Origin: Ligustrum vulgare
Taxonomy: Eukaryota; Streptophyta; Magnoliopsida; Lamiales; Oleaceae
Assembly: GCA_963555705.1 (NCBI GenBank)
Contig: OY743187.1
Span: 13,406,133 to 13,470,132 of the forward strand
DNA: 64,000 nucleotides
Reading direction: 5' to 3'
The position numbers and the translations under genes are program-made. Each line of letters begins with the position of its first letter. The stretch's first letter is position 1. Shown one piece after another: positions 12,004 to 22,299 of this stretch. Below the pieces are notes generated by a model. That model saw nothing but the letters and a program-made list of their open reading frames with translations. It was not told where the DNA came from and did no database searches.

Positions 12004-12784
12004 GATAATCCAAGAAAATCAATTTCTTTTTTTTCTATTATAGCTTTATTTTTTGAAAGAACAATTCCTTCTTTTTTGCATTCATTTATAAACTTAATTA
12101 AATGGTTTCTATGTTCTTCTCTATTATTAGAACATATTAATATATCATCGACATAGACAATTAAGAATTCATTAAATTTTCTAAATATGTTATCTATTCT
12201 TCTTTGATATATTTGTGGTGCATTTTTTAGACCAAATGACATAACCATCCATTCATACTTACCTTGGAGTGTACTAAATGCTGTATATTGAATACTATCT
12301 TCTTCCATTTTTACTTGCCAAAATCCTGATTTGCAATCAAATTTAGAATAATATTGCTTTCATTTTACAAGATTTATTAGTACCTCTTTATTTGGTAAAA
12401 AGTATCTATCAAATTTAGTATATTTGTTTAATTCTTTATAATTTATCACCATTCTAGCTTTTCCTCTATTTTGTTCGGAATGTTTCATGACCATAAAAGC
12501 TGGACCACTATGGGGTCCATTACTAGGTCTGATTAATTTTTGGTTAAGTAATTCTTTTATCTGAGTTTTAAATTCTTGTGTATCTTGTATGGTATGCATC
12601 ATTGGTCTAACTCTTATAATAACATTTTCTGTTAATTCTATTTTAGCTTTTGGATGATGTGGTTTCCAAAATAATAATGGATTTTCTCCACAAATTTTTT
12701 CTAGTTGATCAATGATTTTTTCCATGTTTGTTTGTATGTTCGTTTTTAAGACTTTTTTTATACATTATTCTTTTATTTTTTGTA

Positions 12785-13560
12785 TCATTTTGTGTAATTG
12801 GTTTTTTTCTCCCATTTATCACCACGCTGTGTTGGCTGAACTCTATAAGGTCGAAATTCTCTGGGTATTTTTAGTAAATGTTCACAATGTGTTTGTAACA
12901 TTATCATGTAGTTATTTTGTTTATAATATTGAAATTGTTGTATAAAGTCATTTCCTAGTAATATATCACATTCTAGTTTGTTATAATTATATATTTTATT
13001 TACAACTATTTGTTTACTCCCAAGTATTATATCAATTTTATCAGCATTATTAATTATATGAGTACTTTCTCCTATTACTCCTGTAATTTTTATCTTTCCA
13101 TTAGTATTCCATGATTTTATTAAGAAACTTTTGAATATTATTATATCACTTCTCGTGTCAATTAATGTACAGGTTATTATATTTGTTTCAACAATTGTAA
13201 CTTGTATATAAACAGCTAATGGAAAACTTATTTGGTTATTCATTTATTCAGCTTTTCTACATAATATAATTTGATTATTATGAGTTATATATAATCCTTC
13301 ACGTTTTATACTATAATCTTCTAGTCCATCTAGAAAGCTCATTCCTAATAATACATGAGGATTTACCATACTACTATCTACATGACATGGTACTAGGAGA
13401 TTTATTCCTCCTATTTTGATTGGTACTTTTTCTTCAAGTTCAGTCATATGTACTTGTCAATCAAAATTTATATATCTATATGGATCAGTTCTATGAGATA
13501 TTAGTCCTTTATTTCTATTTGAAGCTATATGACATTCACTAGCTCCTGTGTCAATTAATA
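12785..13560 (-). other. Two tandem retropepsin-like segments
   Basis: Within the pararetroviral remnant. The first carries LIDTGAS (about 13540) and a later VLLGMSFL. The second carries LIDTRSD (about 13160) and DILLGNDF. Retropepsins use DT/SG, so the second copy has Arg in place of the catalytic-loop Gly. This could be an inactive duplicate, the second half of a two-lobed protease region, or decay. Confidence 0.55.
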
Positions 13561-14541
13561 TATTTGATCCTTTTATATGTTCTATTCCATTAAAATACTC
13601 ACCTTCTATTTTCATATTTCCAGCATTTCTATTAAGTTTTATTTCTTTTGTATTACTAGTTTCTTCTATTTGTTTTCTATTAGGTAAACTTGTTGATCTC
13701 CTGATTAATCTGTCATCTTCAAATGTTATGTTATTATTGGGGTATTCTTCTTCTCGTAACTCTATGATTTCTGGTTTATTTTTTGTTATAGTAAGTTCAT
13801 AGTTTCTTGGAACTAAACTTATTTGTTTATCTGGTTCTACAGCTTTACCAAAATCTTTACATTCTTTATGAATTTCAATATAAGGTTTTTTAGAATAAAT
13901 GTTTCCATAATTAGAATTAGTAAATGTGTATAATGCTCTGTATTATATAGTCATAATTTTATATCATGGTTCCATTTTATCATCCTTATGTAATTTGAAA
14001 TGTAGTCCTAAAACTTCATTAAAGATTCTATCTTTTAACGATATACAATATTTTGGATAACATGTAAATATTAGTTTCTTATATGCTAGATTTTCTTCCA
14101 CTGTTCCTAAATGACTGTCTTTTAAATTTATTATTCTTCCATCATGTAAACTTACAGTTAAAGGTGAATCTAATCCTTCTCTAAACAGGGATTTAAACAT
14201 TATTTGGATACCTGCTAAGTAAACATATTGAATCTTTTCACTTTGTTTTCTATTGATCTTTGTTAATAATTCTGCAACTGTATTTTTTGTTAAAAGATTT
14301 AATTTGTGTGTTCCTTGAGTGGTTCTAACATCTATTACCCTTTCAATTTTATGGTATTCATTTATTGCTACTTTTTCTATTTTCCATATTCTATCTAATA
14401 TTTCCCACTTTCAAATCTAAAGATAATTTTTGTATTTTCCTGAACTTATTATTATCAAAAGTTACCTTTAATCCATAACCTTCTATTCCTTCATATTCTT
14501 GTTTATCTATGTTCTTATTTGTTTCTATTTCTTCTATTTCT

Positions 14542-15219
14542 TTATTCTAATCCTGATTCATTACTTTCTGAATCTGTTTCACTTATATAGACTTCTTGAT
14601 CATAGTATTCATCAATATCTGATATTTCACTTAGTTCACTTTCTATTTCTAGATATTCTTTTTGTAATATTTTAACTTTCTTTTTGTTACAGTCAGGGCT
14701 TATATGTCTCATTTCTCTACAATTCCAACATTTGCATTGACTTTTATCCTTCTTATAAGTTTTATTTTTCTGTTTTTTATTTGGATTATACCTTCTTTTG
14801 TAATATCTTCTCTTAGGTTTTATATATCTTTTCCTGAAATTCCTGAATTTTTTAAACTTTCTATTTTTATATTTTCTTTTATTAATTTTTCTTCTTTCAG
14901 GGTTACATCCCCATTGGGTAGGTTTTTCCATATCTTTACAACATATTCTAGTTAATTTTCCTGACTTCTTTAATAATTGTCTTTGTTGACTTATATATGC
15001 TAATCTTTCAAATATGAATTTTATCCTTGATCCTAATGTTCTAGGTGTTCCAGGGTTATCTCTAATAAATTTTTCAAATTCTATTTTAAAGTATATTCCC
15101 CATGAACCTGGTAATTTATTGTAATACATATCTCTATATACTTCTTGGTTTTCATTACTATAGAATTGGACATAATAGTATTCTTTAAATTCACAAGTAT
15201 ATTCTTTAATTTTACACAT
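14542..15219 (-). pseudogene. Coat-protein-like region with zinc knuckle
   Basis: The longest open piece of the pararetroviral polyprotein. It has a strongly basic middle (many Lys/Arg/Tyr), then the CX2CX4HX4C knuckle, then a Glu/Ser/Asp-rich tail, the usual order at the end of caulimovirid coat proteins. Similarity continues upstream past several stops to about 15470. Confidence 0.7.
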
Positions 15220-15873
15220 ATCACATATTGTTAAATTTATTAATATTACTCTTGTATTATCTTTTTCTCTTATTGATTCTGCTTCAAAATTACTTATCCA
15301 ATTTTCTCGTAAAAATTCATCCGCAATATAATCTACTAACTTTTTTATTCCCTTTCTATCTGATTTTATTAGTTCTGTTTGTACATTTCTTCTTATTAAT
15401 GCTTTTGTATCACTACTTATTCATTCCCACCAATTTCTAACATGTCCTTCAAAAGACGCTACTAAAAAAATTATCATTCTATCAGTATTTTCCCATGTAT
15501 CATCTTTATTGTATAAAAAGAATAGTATCATTGAATCTGGCCAAGTTAATAAGGCTTTTTAGTATCTATTTTGCAATCTAGATCTAATTTTGTTCCTTCA
15601 TGATTAATAGGTTTATCATAATTATTATTTGGTTCAAATCTATCTTTATATTTATTTCCTTTAGGTGGTTGTCTATCTCTGATTCTATCATAGTATTGTC
15701 GGTGTGGTTTACTATATAAGGGTGCATAACTTTCATCTGGATCTGATAATTCTTGTTTGGAAGTTCCTATTGGAGGTGGGTTAGGTGCTCCTCCAGTATT
15801 CATTAAAACTTGATATTCATTAAAATTTTCTATGCTTAACTGGTCAAAATTTTCTATAAACAAATATAATTCT

Positions 15874-16263
15874 TCATTCATTTTTGTCTTGTTCTTCTTC
15901 AATTTTTTCTTCGGCTTTTAATTTTCCTAAAGTTTTTTCCATAAATTTTTGTAATTCTAATTCTTCTTCTAGTATTTTTGGTAACATGTTTTTCCTAAAT
16001 TCATCATTCATACTTCCAGCTTCTATTATAATTTTTTCTTGTTCAAAATGTTTCTTTCCTATTCTAAGTATTTCCTTTTCTATGAATTTTTTGTCTATTT
16101 TCTTATCTTTGCTTTTATTATTTTCTTTGAATTCTCTAATATCTAGTTTTAGTATATTTATATTATTTCTTACTTTTTTCAATTCATTTTTTACTTCTTG
16201 AACGTCACTTATTAATGATTTTATTAATATTTTTAGATCTTCAATATATTCTCTTATCGACAT
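15874..16263 (-). CDS. Pararetroviral small ORF (coiled-coil, virion-associated-like)
   Basis: 130-aa Lys/Glu-rich protein with heptad-like helices, starting MSIREYIEDL at the ATG just after the stop of the preceding ORF. Its end overlaps the polyprotein start at ATGA, as is common among caulimovirids. Position and coiled-coil character resemble the small virion-associated or DNA-binding ORFs placed before badnavirus polyproteins. I cannot assign it further. Intact but part of a dead provirus. Confidence 0.55.
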   Translation of the reverse strand: MSIREYIEDLKILIKSLISDVQEVKNELKKVRNNINILKLDIREFKENNKSKDKKIDKKFIEKEILRIGKKHFEQEKIIIEAGSMNDEFRKNMLPKILEEELELQKFMEKTLGKLKAEEKIEEEQDKNE

Positions 16264-16264
16264 T

Positions 16265-16834
16265 TTATACTTTTGGTTTTTGAGTTTTTTGTACCTTAAA
16301 TAATTTGTCATACATATCATCTATTTTTATTTCTAACTTCTTGATTCTTTCTTCTATTGATATGATTTTTTCATTTTCATTTTTACTTATTTTTTCATTT
16401 AACCTGTCTATTTTTTCTATAATTATTCCAATTTTATCTTGATTAATTAATTCTCCCGATTTTCTTTGGAATTCTTTTAAGATTTTTTCATCTATATTTT
16501 TAACTTCTCCTATCATTTCTTTTAATTCTTTAAATTGTATTGTTAGTTTATTTTGAATATTTTGTAATTTTTCTCTGATATTCATGTCTTGTATATTTAA
16601 TTGTTGTAATTTTTCGATAGCTAATTTATCTTGTAAATTTATGTTTTTATATGTTTGCCATAAAAATGCACTTATCCAATTTAATTGCATGTTAAGAAAT
16701 CCATCAGATTCTCCCCATGAGCTTAATGGTTGAAACATAGTTGTATTAGCTCATTTTATTTGATAAGATCCAACTGGAAGTCTTATATTTTCTATTATTT
16801 GTTTTTCAAATTTTATTTCTGGAAATTCTGTCAT
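16265..16834 (-). pseudogene. Pararetroviral ORF upstream of the coiled-coil ORF
   Basis: The frame starts at an ATG (16834) overlapping the preceding stop as TAATG, has one in-frame TGA near 16750, then is open for 157 codons to 16265. The C-terminal half is predicted coiled coil (repeated KIDRLNEKI-like heptads). Function unknown. Confidence 0.5.
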
Positions 16835-16916
16835 TAATTTCTTCCTTTAATATGTTCGATTTCTAAAATAAGTTCTATTTCATATTTTGCTTCTTTATAA
16901 TTCATTATTTGATATT

Positions 16917-17123
16917 TGTTATAAAACTATCAAAATACTTGAACAACATAGAGAGAGAAATGGAGAGAGTTTAAAGGAGAGAATTTCTCTTCAAGAATTG
17001 GTCTAATAAATTGGTAAGTATAGGCTCCTATTTATAGGAGTGGATAATGGCACAATCGTAATATTGTAAAGTTTACAGGGATATAATGGTAATGTCATTC
17101 ACATATATACATTATTTATAAAA
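16917..17123 (-). repeat. 3' LTR of element C
   Basis: 207 bp, with a TATA-like CCTATTTATAGGAG palindrome. Its inner end is AAA where the other LTR has ACA. Confidence 0.85.
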
Positions 17124-17151
17124 CTCCCCCTTGAATGACATATTACGCAAT

Positions 17152-17850
17152 TGTCTGCCTCGTTAAAACCTTGCTAAGAAAACCCAATGGGATAAAACTT
17201 GAGCGAAGGAAAAAGAGTACAGTTGCTCCCCCTGATATTGGCCATCGTCAATCGTTGAGTCTTAATGTTCAAGTAGAACAAATCATGTATTGAATCTTTG
17301 AAGTTCTTCAGTGCTTCAGTGCTGCCTCGTTAAAACCTTGTCAGTAAAACCCAATGGGACAAAATCTGAACGAAGGAAAAAGAGTACAGCCGCTGCCTCG
17401 TTAAAACCTTGTCAGGAAAACCCTGTGGGACAAAACCTGGACGAAGGAAAAAGAGTACAGCATGACAACATGATTCTCCCCCTGAAGTGTGCAATCAAGT
17501 ATTCATGAACCTTTTGAATAATGATATCATCTTTCGTCTGGAATGTGTATATATGAAAATCTTCTTGTGTGTATCCGATATCATAACATTCTTCATAAGA
17601 TGTGTATGATTTTCTTCATTTGTTGATATCATTCCAGTATAACAATGTGTTGCTGAGTTTTAGCTTGTTGATAGCTATGATGATGTCTCCAAAACCTTGC
17701 TAGGAAAACCCTGTGGGACAAAACCTCAAGGGAAAAAGAGTACATTATTCTCATTAATTTTCATCAATACGCCTCAACTGTTGCCTCATTAAAAATCTTG
17801 CTATGAAAACCATGTGGGACAAAACCTCAGCTAAGGGAAAAAGAGTGCAA
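17152..17850 (+). repeat. Dispersed 65-bp motif array beside the LTR
   Basis: Five diverged copies (near 17155, 17324, 17391, 17690 and 17780) of a unit containing GTTAAAACCTTG, a CCC-AAT/TGT-GGG core and GGAAAAAGAGTAC. I know this block as a common feature of plant LTR-element 3' regions. There is no coding potential. Confidence 0.7.
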
Positions 17851-17919
17851 CGCGTATTTATTCCTTTCATGGAATATTACATGTATATTGGTGCAATCAC
17901 GAATCTTTTCATTGCATCT

Positions 17920-19375
17920 TTCACTTCTGGTGAATAATCAAATTTAGAATTCACTTCTGGTGAATAATCAAATCTATAATTCACTTTCATAGATTGCATC
18001 TTTCACTTCTAGTGAATAATTAAATATTCATTTTCAAATTCACTTCTAGTGAATAATCAATTTCAAATTCACTTCTGGTGAATATTCATTTTCGTATTCA
18101 CTTCTAGTGAATAATCAATTTCCCAGATGTCATAAATAGTACACTCCAATTTCACTTTCAACATATTATATCATGGAGTCATTTGTATCATTCTATAGTG
18201 ATACTAATCTAGGCATATTGAATCTTTTAATGATTTATACATGTATGTTCTTGCACTTTATAAACTGCAATTTATAATTTTGCAGGAGCATAATCAATCA
18301 TTGAAATAGATATCAATTTCGACATATAATCTACAATCATTTTACTTGAAATCCCAACGTACCGCGATCAACTGGTACATCAAAGAATACTCCCAAAGTA
18401 CCGAGATGAGAATCATACATTTTGATCTCACTCATTGGTATATCAAGGAGCTCAAGCTAGTGATTTAGACTATAGTCTATCCACCATATGTCATGCCAGT
18501 TCTATGAAAAATTTCGCGCGCAACTAGTCGTCTTTTACGACTGTGAAATATTTTTTCATTTGTACATATAATTACTGGCTTTATACATTTAAGCATTTGG
18601 ACTTCAGGTCCTTGAACAATAATCCCTACATTAGGGTTTCATACTTGGCCAAAGAATTATAATTTCATCAATCTTATTTCATAAGAGGGTATGCAGTCGA
18701 CTTATTTATCGATTCCATCTCAATATAACGTGGAGAGATCTCTTTATATGTTCTATCATCAGGTACCTGAATATCTCATCATTTAACTATGTCCCTTTTA
18801 CTTACTTTGAGTATTTAGCCTCAAAGGGATCATTTCAATCATTCAAGAGATATTTATTTTTTGGAATCGATAGTCATTATGCTTCAGGCATAATTACGCT
18901 TCAGGCGTGTTTTCACCATAATGTTCTCAAATATTATCAATCGGCTAAAATGCCATAACACATGTCATTCTTTTAGGAATGTAATTTCAATCATATATCT
19001 CAGTGCGCTTTGGTGGAGTGTATACATATCGCACTTTTACAAATAATAAAGCTTCTTGAGCCATTCCCTGTTTGACATAGAATATTGTTGTATGATAAAC
19101 AATTTCTGAATAAGTTATTCTCATAGAAAATAATTTGAAACTTTTGATAATCTAACCGTTTATTATAGAACTTCTGGTTCTATACGGTTTTATTTCATTT
19201 CTATGTATGAATATTTGATTCAAAACAATATCGCTAAACTTCTGGTTCAATACAATGTATATTTCATTTATGAGCTTCTGGTTCATACTATATACATATT
19301 TCATTTGTACGTATGAACTTCTGGTTCAGCAAGATATTTCACTTGTACATATGTATGAGCTTCTGGTTCAATACA
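17920..19375 (+). repeat. Micro-hairpin arrays upstream of the cassette
   Basis: Many short inverted repeats with a shared loop. At 17920-18115 about six TTCAC-TTCTG/A-GTGAA; at 18599 GGAC-TTCAG-GTCC; at 18877 TTATGC-TTCAG-GCATAA; at 18896 ACGC-TTCAG-GCGT; at 19166 TAGAAC-TTCTG-GTTCTA; at 19314 TGAAC-TTCTG-GTTCA; and weaker ones between. Stem bases change in pairs while the loop stays constant. No gene is present in 17850-19600. Confidence 0.7.
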
Positions 19376-19637
19376 GTATTCATTTCATCAGTACATATTC
19401 CTGTATAGTTCAAATTAGTATACCTTTATTTTTATTATACCGAAGAATCAGGTACAATATCCAAGGAAATATCTCATGATCTCAATCTTGTCGCCAAATC
19501 TTCCCTTATATCGAAAAAGGTAACGACGCATTATCTCATTGTTCCCACCTTTTTTAAAAATTTATTCCATTATTTCTTGATGGAATCAATATCACTGACA
19601 CGCGGAGCCATCGCTCTTTTACGCGTTGAATAATGCA

Positions 19638-19646
19638 TTTAAATAG
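19638..19646 (+). promoter_or_regulatory. TATA-like box before Cys-rich gene copy 2
   Basis: TTTAAATAG, 33 nt before the ATG at 19679, matching copy 1. Confidence 0.4.
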
Positions 19647-19678
19647 ATGACTTGGGAAGAAGGCTAGATCCATCAAAA

Positions 19679-20224
19679 ATGGATATCATACTTTCAAATA
19701 TTCGCAAATATTATTCCAATCTTCCAGTAAATGATTTGAGAAAAATTTATCGAATTAGGCTCGAAAGAATGAGGTTGCTGATGGATCATGGCATGCCAGA
19801 AGATGTTCGCTGGTTGATCGAAGTAAAAGTTCGATTAGCTGGTGAATTACCAGATTCATTTTCTAAGCACAAGCCTGGCTTAGGTAAGAGTACTTTTGCA
19901 AAGAAGCGAAGAGCAAAAAGATTAAATAGTTGCTACAAATGTGCTCGATGGACATGTGATACCCGTTGTAAATCAATAGGATATTCATCCATAAATCGAG
20001 ATGATAAGATAGACTTCATTAAGGGTGGACTGAGTAAGGAGTCATTGGATGATATCCGATTGACTCTTGAGACGCACCCTAGTGGGTATGTGCAGCGTGA
20101 GCTACTATCTTTATGGGCTAAATTCATCAGCGATAAAGAGAGATATAGTCTCAAAAATATAATAGCAAAAGATCCTGTTTGCCAGGCTGTTATAAACAAT
20201 GATGCTTTGGCTATGCAGCATTAA
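19679..20224 (+). CDS. Virus-like Cys-rich nucleic-acid-binding protein, copy 2
   Basis: Intact 181-aa protein. The frame is open a few codons further upstream, but the ATG at 19679 matches copy 1 in place. Same architecture as copy 1: basic KKRRAKRL run, CYKC and CDTRC cluster, GYSS and FIKGG segments, and a conserved block THPSGYVQREL near residue 130. Of 181 positions about 31 differ from copy 1. None of the four Cys nor the basic run is affected. It sits on the + strand inside element C, antisense to the retroelement, 260 bp upstream of LOG. A retrotransposon gag knuckle is unlikely because there is no His and the spacing is not CX2CX4HX4C. Confidence 0.75.
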   Translation: MDIILSNIRKYYSNLPVNDLRKIYRIRLERMRLLMDHGMPEDVRWLIEVKVRLAGELPDSFSKHKPGLGKSTFAKKRRAKRLNSCYKCARWTCDTRCKSIGYSSINRDDKIDFIKGGLSKESLDDIRLTLETHPSGYVQRELLSLWAKFISDKERYSLKNIIAKDPVCQAVINNDALAMQH

Positions 20225-20402
20225 TACAAGGTAAATCATTTGATATATATGCACATATAAAATATTTTTCTGTTTCCTTTCACGAGTTTTGATAAAGGCT
20301 GGTTAAAAATATTAAATCACCGAAAGGTGAGTAGGATGATTTTGTCAAAAGTAAATCTTCACTTTTTCGAAAAACGACCAGTAAATAGTGAAGTTTTTCG
20401 GT

Positions 20403-20411
20403 TTTAAATAG
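20403..20411 (+). promoter_or_regulatory. TATA-like box before LOG copy 2
   Basis: TTTAAATAG, 74 nt before the LOG ATG. The 260-bp spacer also contains a CTTCACT...AGTGAAG inverted repeat just upstream. Confidence 0.4.
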
Positions 20412-20484
20412 CCAAACATTTTTCATAGTTCATGCATCCCAAAATAACATTTTCTCGTAAGTTTTTCCTTCTTTACTTTCAAAA

Positions 20485-21138
20485 ATGGAAGGACCAAAAT
20501 TTCGACAGATCAAAACTATCTGTGTATTTTGTGGATCAAAAGTGGGAAAAGGTTTTGGGTATCTAGAAGCAGCCGTGGATTTAGGAAAGAAATTGGGAGA
20601 GAAAGGTATCACTCTCGTGTATGGAGGAGGTAGCAGTGGATTGATGGGTTGTGTTTCACAATCCGCTCTAGTAGAGAAAGTAAGAGTGATAGGTGTTATA
20701 CCTACTCCTTTAGCTGATATTGCAGGCAAAACACGAGGGCATGAAGTACAAACCTTATCTATCCATGAACGCATAACTTGCATGTTATATGGTTCTGATG
20801 CCTTCATAGCCCTGCCTGGAGGTTTTGGTACTTTAGAAGAAATCTTTAATATTACTTCATGGGCTCAACTAGATCTCCATACTAAGCCTATAGGGCTTTT
20901 AAATGTAAACAATTTCTTTGATGGTTTGCTAACATTTCTTGATTATGCTGTGGAACAGGGATTCATATCTCCATTTTCTAGGAGAATCCTTATTTCTGCT
21001 CCTACTATCGAGGAACTGCTGGATAAGTTGCAATCATATATTCCAATACAAGATCCAGCAGGAGTAAAGATAGATTGGTCGCAAGGAAGGGGAATCAAGC
21101 GAAAATGGAGTCCGGTTAATGTAAATTTATCTTTGTGA
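20485..21138 (+). CDS. LOG: LOG-type cytokinin riboside 5'-monophosphate phosphoribohydrolase, copy 2
   Basis: Intact intronless 217-aa LOG, about 93% identical to copy 1. It carries ICVFCGS, YGGGSSGLMG and PGGFGTLEE, plus the run TSWAQLDLHTKPIGLLNVN that places it in the divergent plant LOG-like subgroup with an FGTLEEIF signature. Over its last hundred or so codons I count about 27 base differences from copy 1 but only four amino-acid changes, so the protein has been maintained. Predicted role: conversion of cytokinin nucleotides to active free bases. It lies in element C, antisense to the element, directly after the Cys-rich gene. Confidence 0.88.
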   Translation: MEGPKFRQIKTICVFCGSKVGKGFGYLEAAVDLGKKLGEKGITLVYGGGSSGLMGCVSQSALVEKVRVIGVIPTPLADIAGKTRGHEVQTLSIHERITCMLYGSDAFIALPGGFGTLEEIFNITSWAQLDLHTKPIGLLNVNNFFDGLLTFLDYAVEQGFISPFSRRILISAPTIEELLDKLQSYIPIQDPAGVKIDWSQGRGIKRKWSPVNVNLSL

Positions 21139-21407
21139 ACTCTAGAATAGGTGGTGGTAGAGTACGGAGTATTCTCACTCTTGAGACACACCATAAATTT
21201 CTAGGATTTTATCAATGTTTTAATCTTGTGTACCTCAAAGATTTAAGGTGGTAGAGTATGGAGTATTTCTTACTCTTGAAACACACCTTTTTTCTTTATT
21301 TCCTCAAAAGGTCAGAGGTGGTAGGATACGGCTACTCCCGAAACACATCTCTAATTTTGAGGATCATAAATGTTTTCCCCTTTTGCATTTTGCATGTATG
21401 TCTCGTT

Positions 21408-22090
21408 TATGCTTCTTCAGGAGCAATAATAATATCATTTCAGTATGTTTAGATGATAATTTTTACTTCTTCTGGAGTAAATATGTACTTCTTCTGGAAT
21501 ATATAAGTGCTCGTGCAAGAACTTTTCCAGGCACTTATCATCTAACATTCATCTCATAATACTGATGAGATTATTTTCACATTAGCTATGTCCGTGCTAT
21601 CATGTGATATTATCTTATCATACATCAACATTCTCTTGTTGAATAATTTTCATCCACCCATTCAAATTCAGATATTGGTAACTTCTGGTACCATTGGATA
21701 AAACATTTTATTAATATTTATCAACCTTTTGGTAATGATAACTTCTGGTATCATTTGATAAAATATTTTCTAACTTTAGTATTGATAACTTCTGGTATTA
21801 TTTAATGAAGTGTCAAATAACAATAATATTGTATATATATATTAACAATAACGATACTGGGGTTATACCACCAAGTATATATGTTGACAACAACCCTCTA
21901 ATATGTTAGAATTAACCAACAACTGAGGTGTTTATATGTATTCAATTGATATGCCGACCATATAGGCGGTGTCAACGTGATGAAATAATTAAACCGGCCA
22001 TATAGGCGGAATCGACATAATGAAATAATTAAACCGGGTAAAGCCAACCATGTAGGTGGTAAAACCAACCATGTAGGTGGCAGCATAATA
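21408..22090 (+). repeat. Micro-hairpins and 'ATAGGCGG' tandem downstream of the cassette
   Basis: Further hairpins of the same type: TTTACT...AGTAAA around TTCTTCTGG (21462-21481), GGTAAC-TTCTG-GTACC (21677), GATAAC-TTCTG-GTATC (21737). From about 21945 to 22085 four diverged copies of a 35-45-bp unit with CCATATAGGCGG or CCATGTAGGTGG follow. The stretch 22090-22300 shows nothing recognisable. Confidence 0.65.
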
Positions 22091-22299
22091 TAATTCAATT
22101 GATAACATATTAATCGTTAATTTACGATTATTATACTTGTATGTATTATCAAGGGCAAAATCGTCCATATTTTAATATATTGCTCATATGAATAAATTGA
22201 AATCGTCAATAGGTTTAAAATTTAATTTAGAACAAACTTACTTTTGGTCCGAAGTTCAAAATCTCGTCGGGATTGCTCCAAAAACAGTTTTTAAGAAAA

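Larger units (their letters stand above)
12004..15887 (-). pseudogene. Endogenous pararetrovirus polyprotein (CP-MP-protease-RT), decayed
   Basis: Caulimoviridae-like polyprotein remnant on the - strand. It starts near 15887, overlapping the upstream ORF at ATGA, and runs through several stops and shifts. In order: N-terminal region (15546-15887); coat-protein-like region with an R-N-W-W motif, long Arg/Lys tract, zinc knuckle CWNCREMRHISPDC and acidic tail (14542-15470); a stretch that may be movement protein (13964-14200, weak); two aspartic-protease-like segments (12785-13560); reverse transcriptase (11979-12725, one in-frame TGA near 12360) with YVDDIL. It ends where LTR B begins, so RNase H is absent. 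Very Ile/Lys/Asn-rich. CP before MP recalls cavemo- and solendoviruses. Confidence 0.8.

Noticed and set aside
17920..18115. CRISPR-like array of regularly spaced repeats
   Set aside because: Plant nuclear DNA; units are short inverted repeats with similar spacers and no cas genes.
19679..20224. Retrotransposon gag reading of the Cys-rich protein
   Set aside because: No His in the cluster, spacing is not CX2CX4HX4C, no capsid region, and the frame is antisense to the element.
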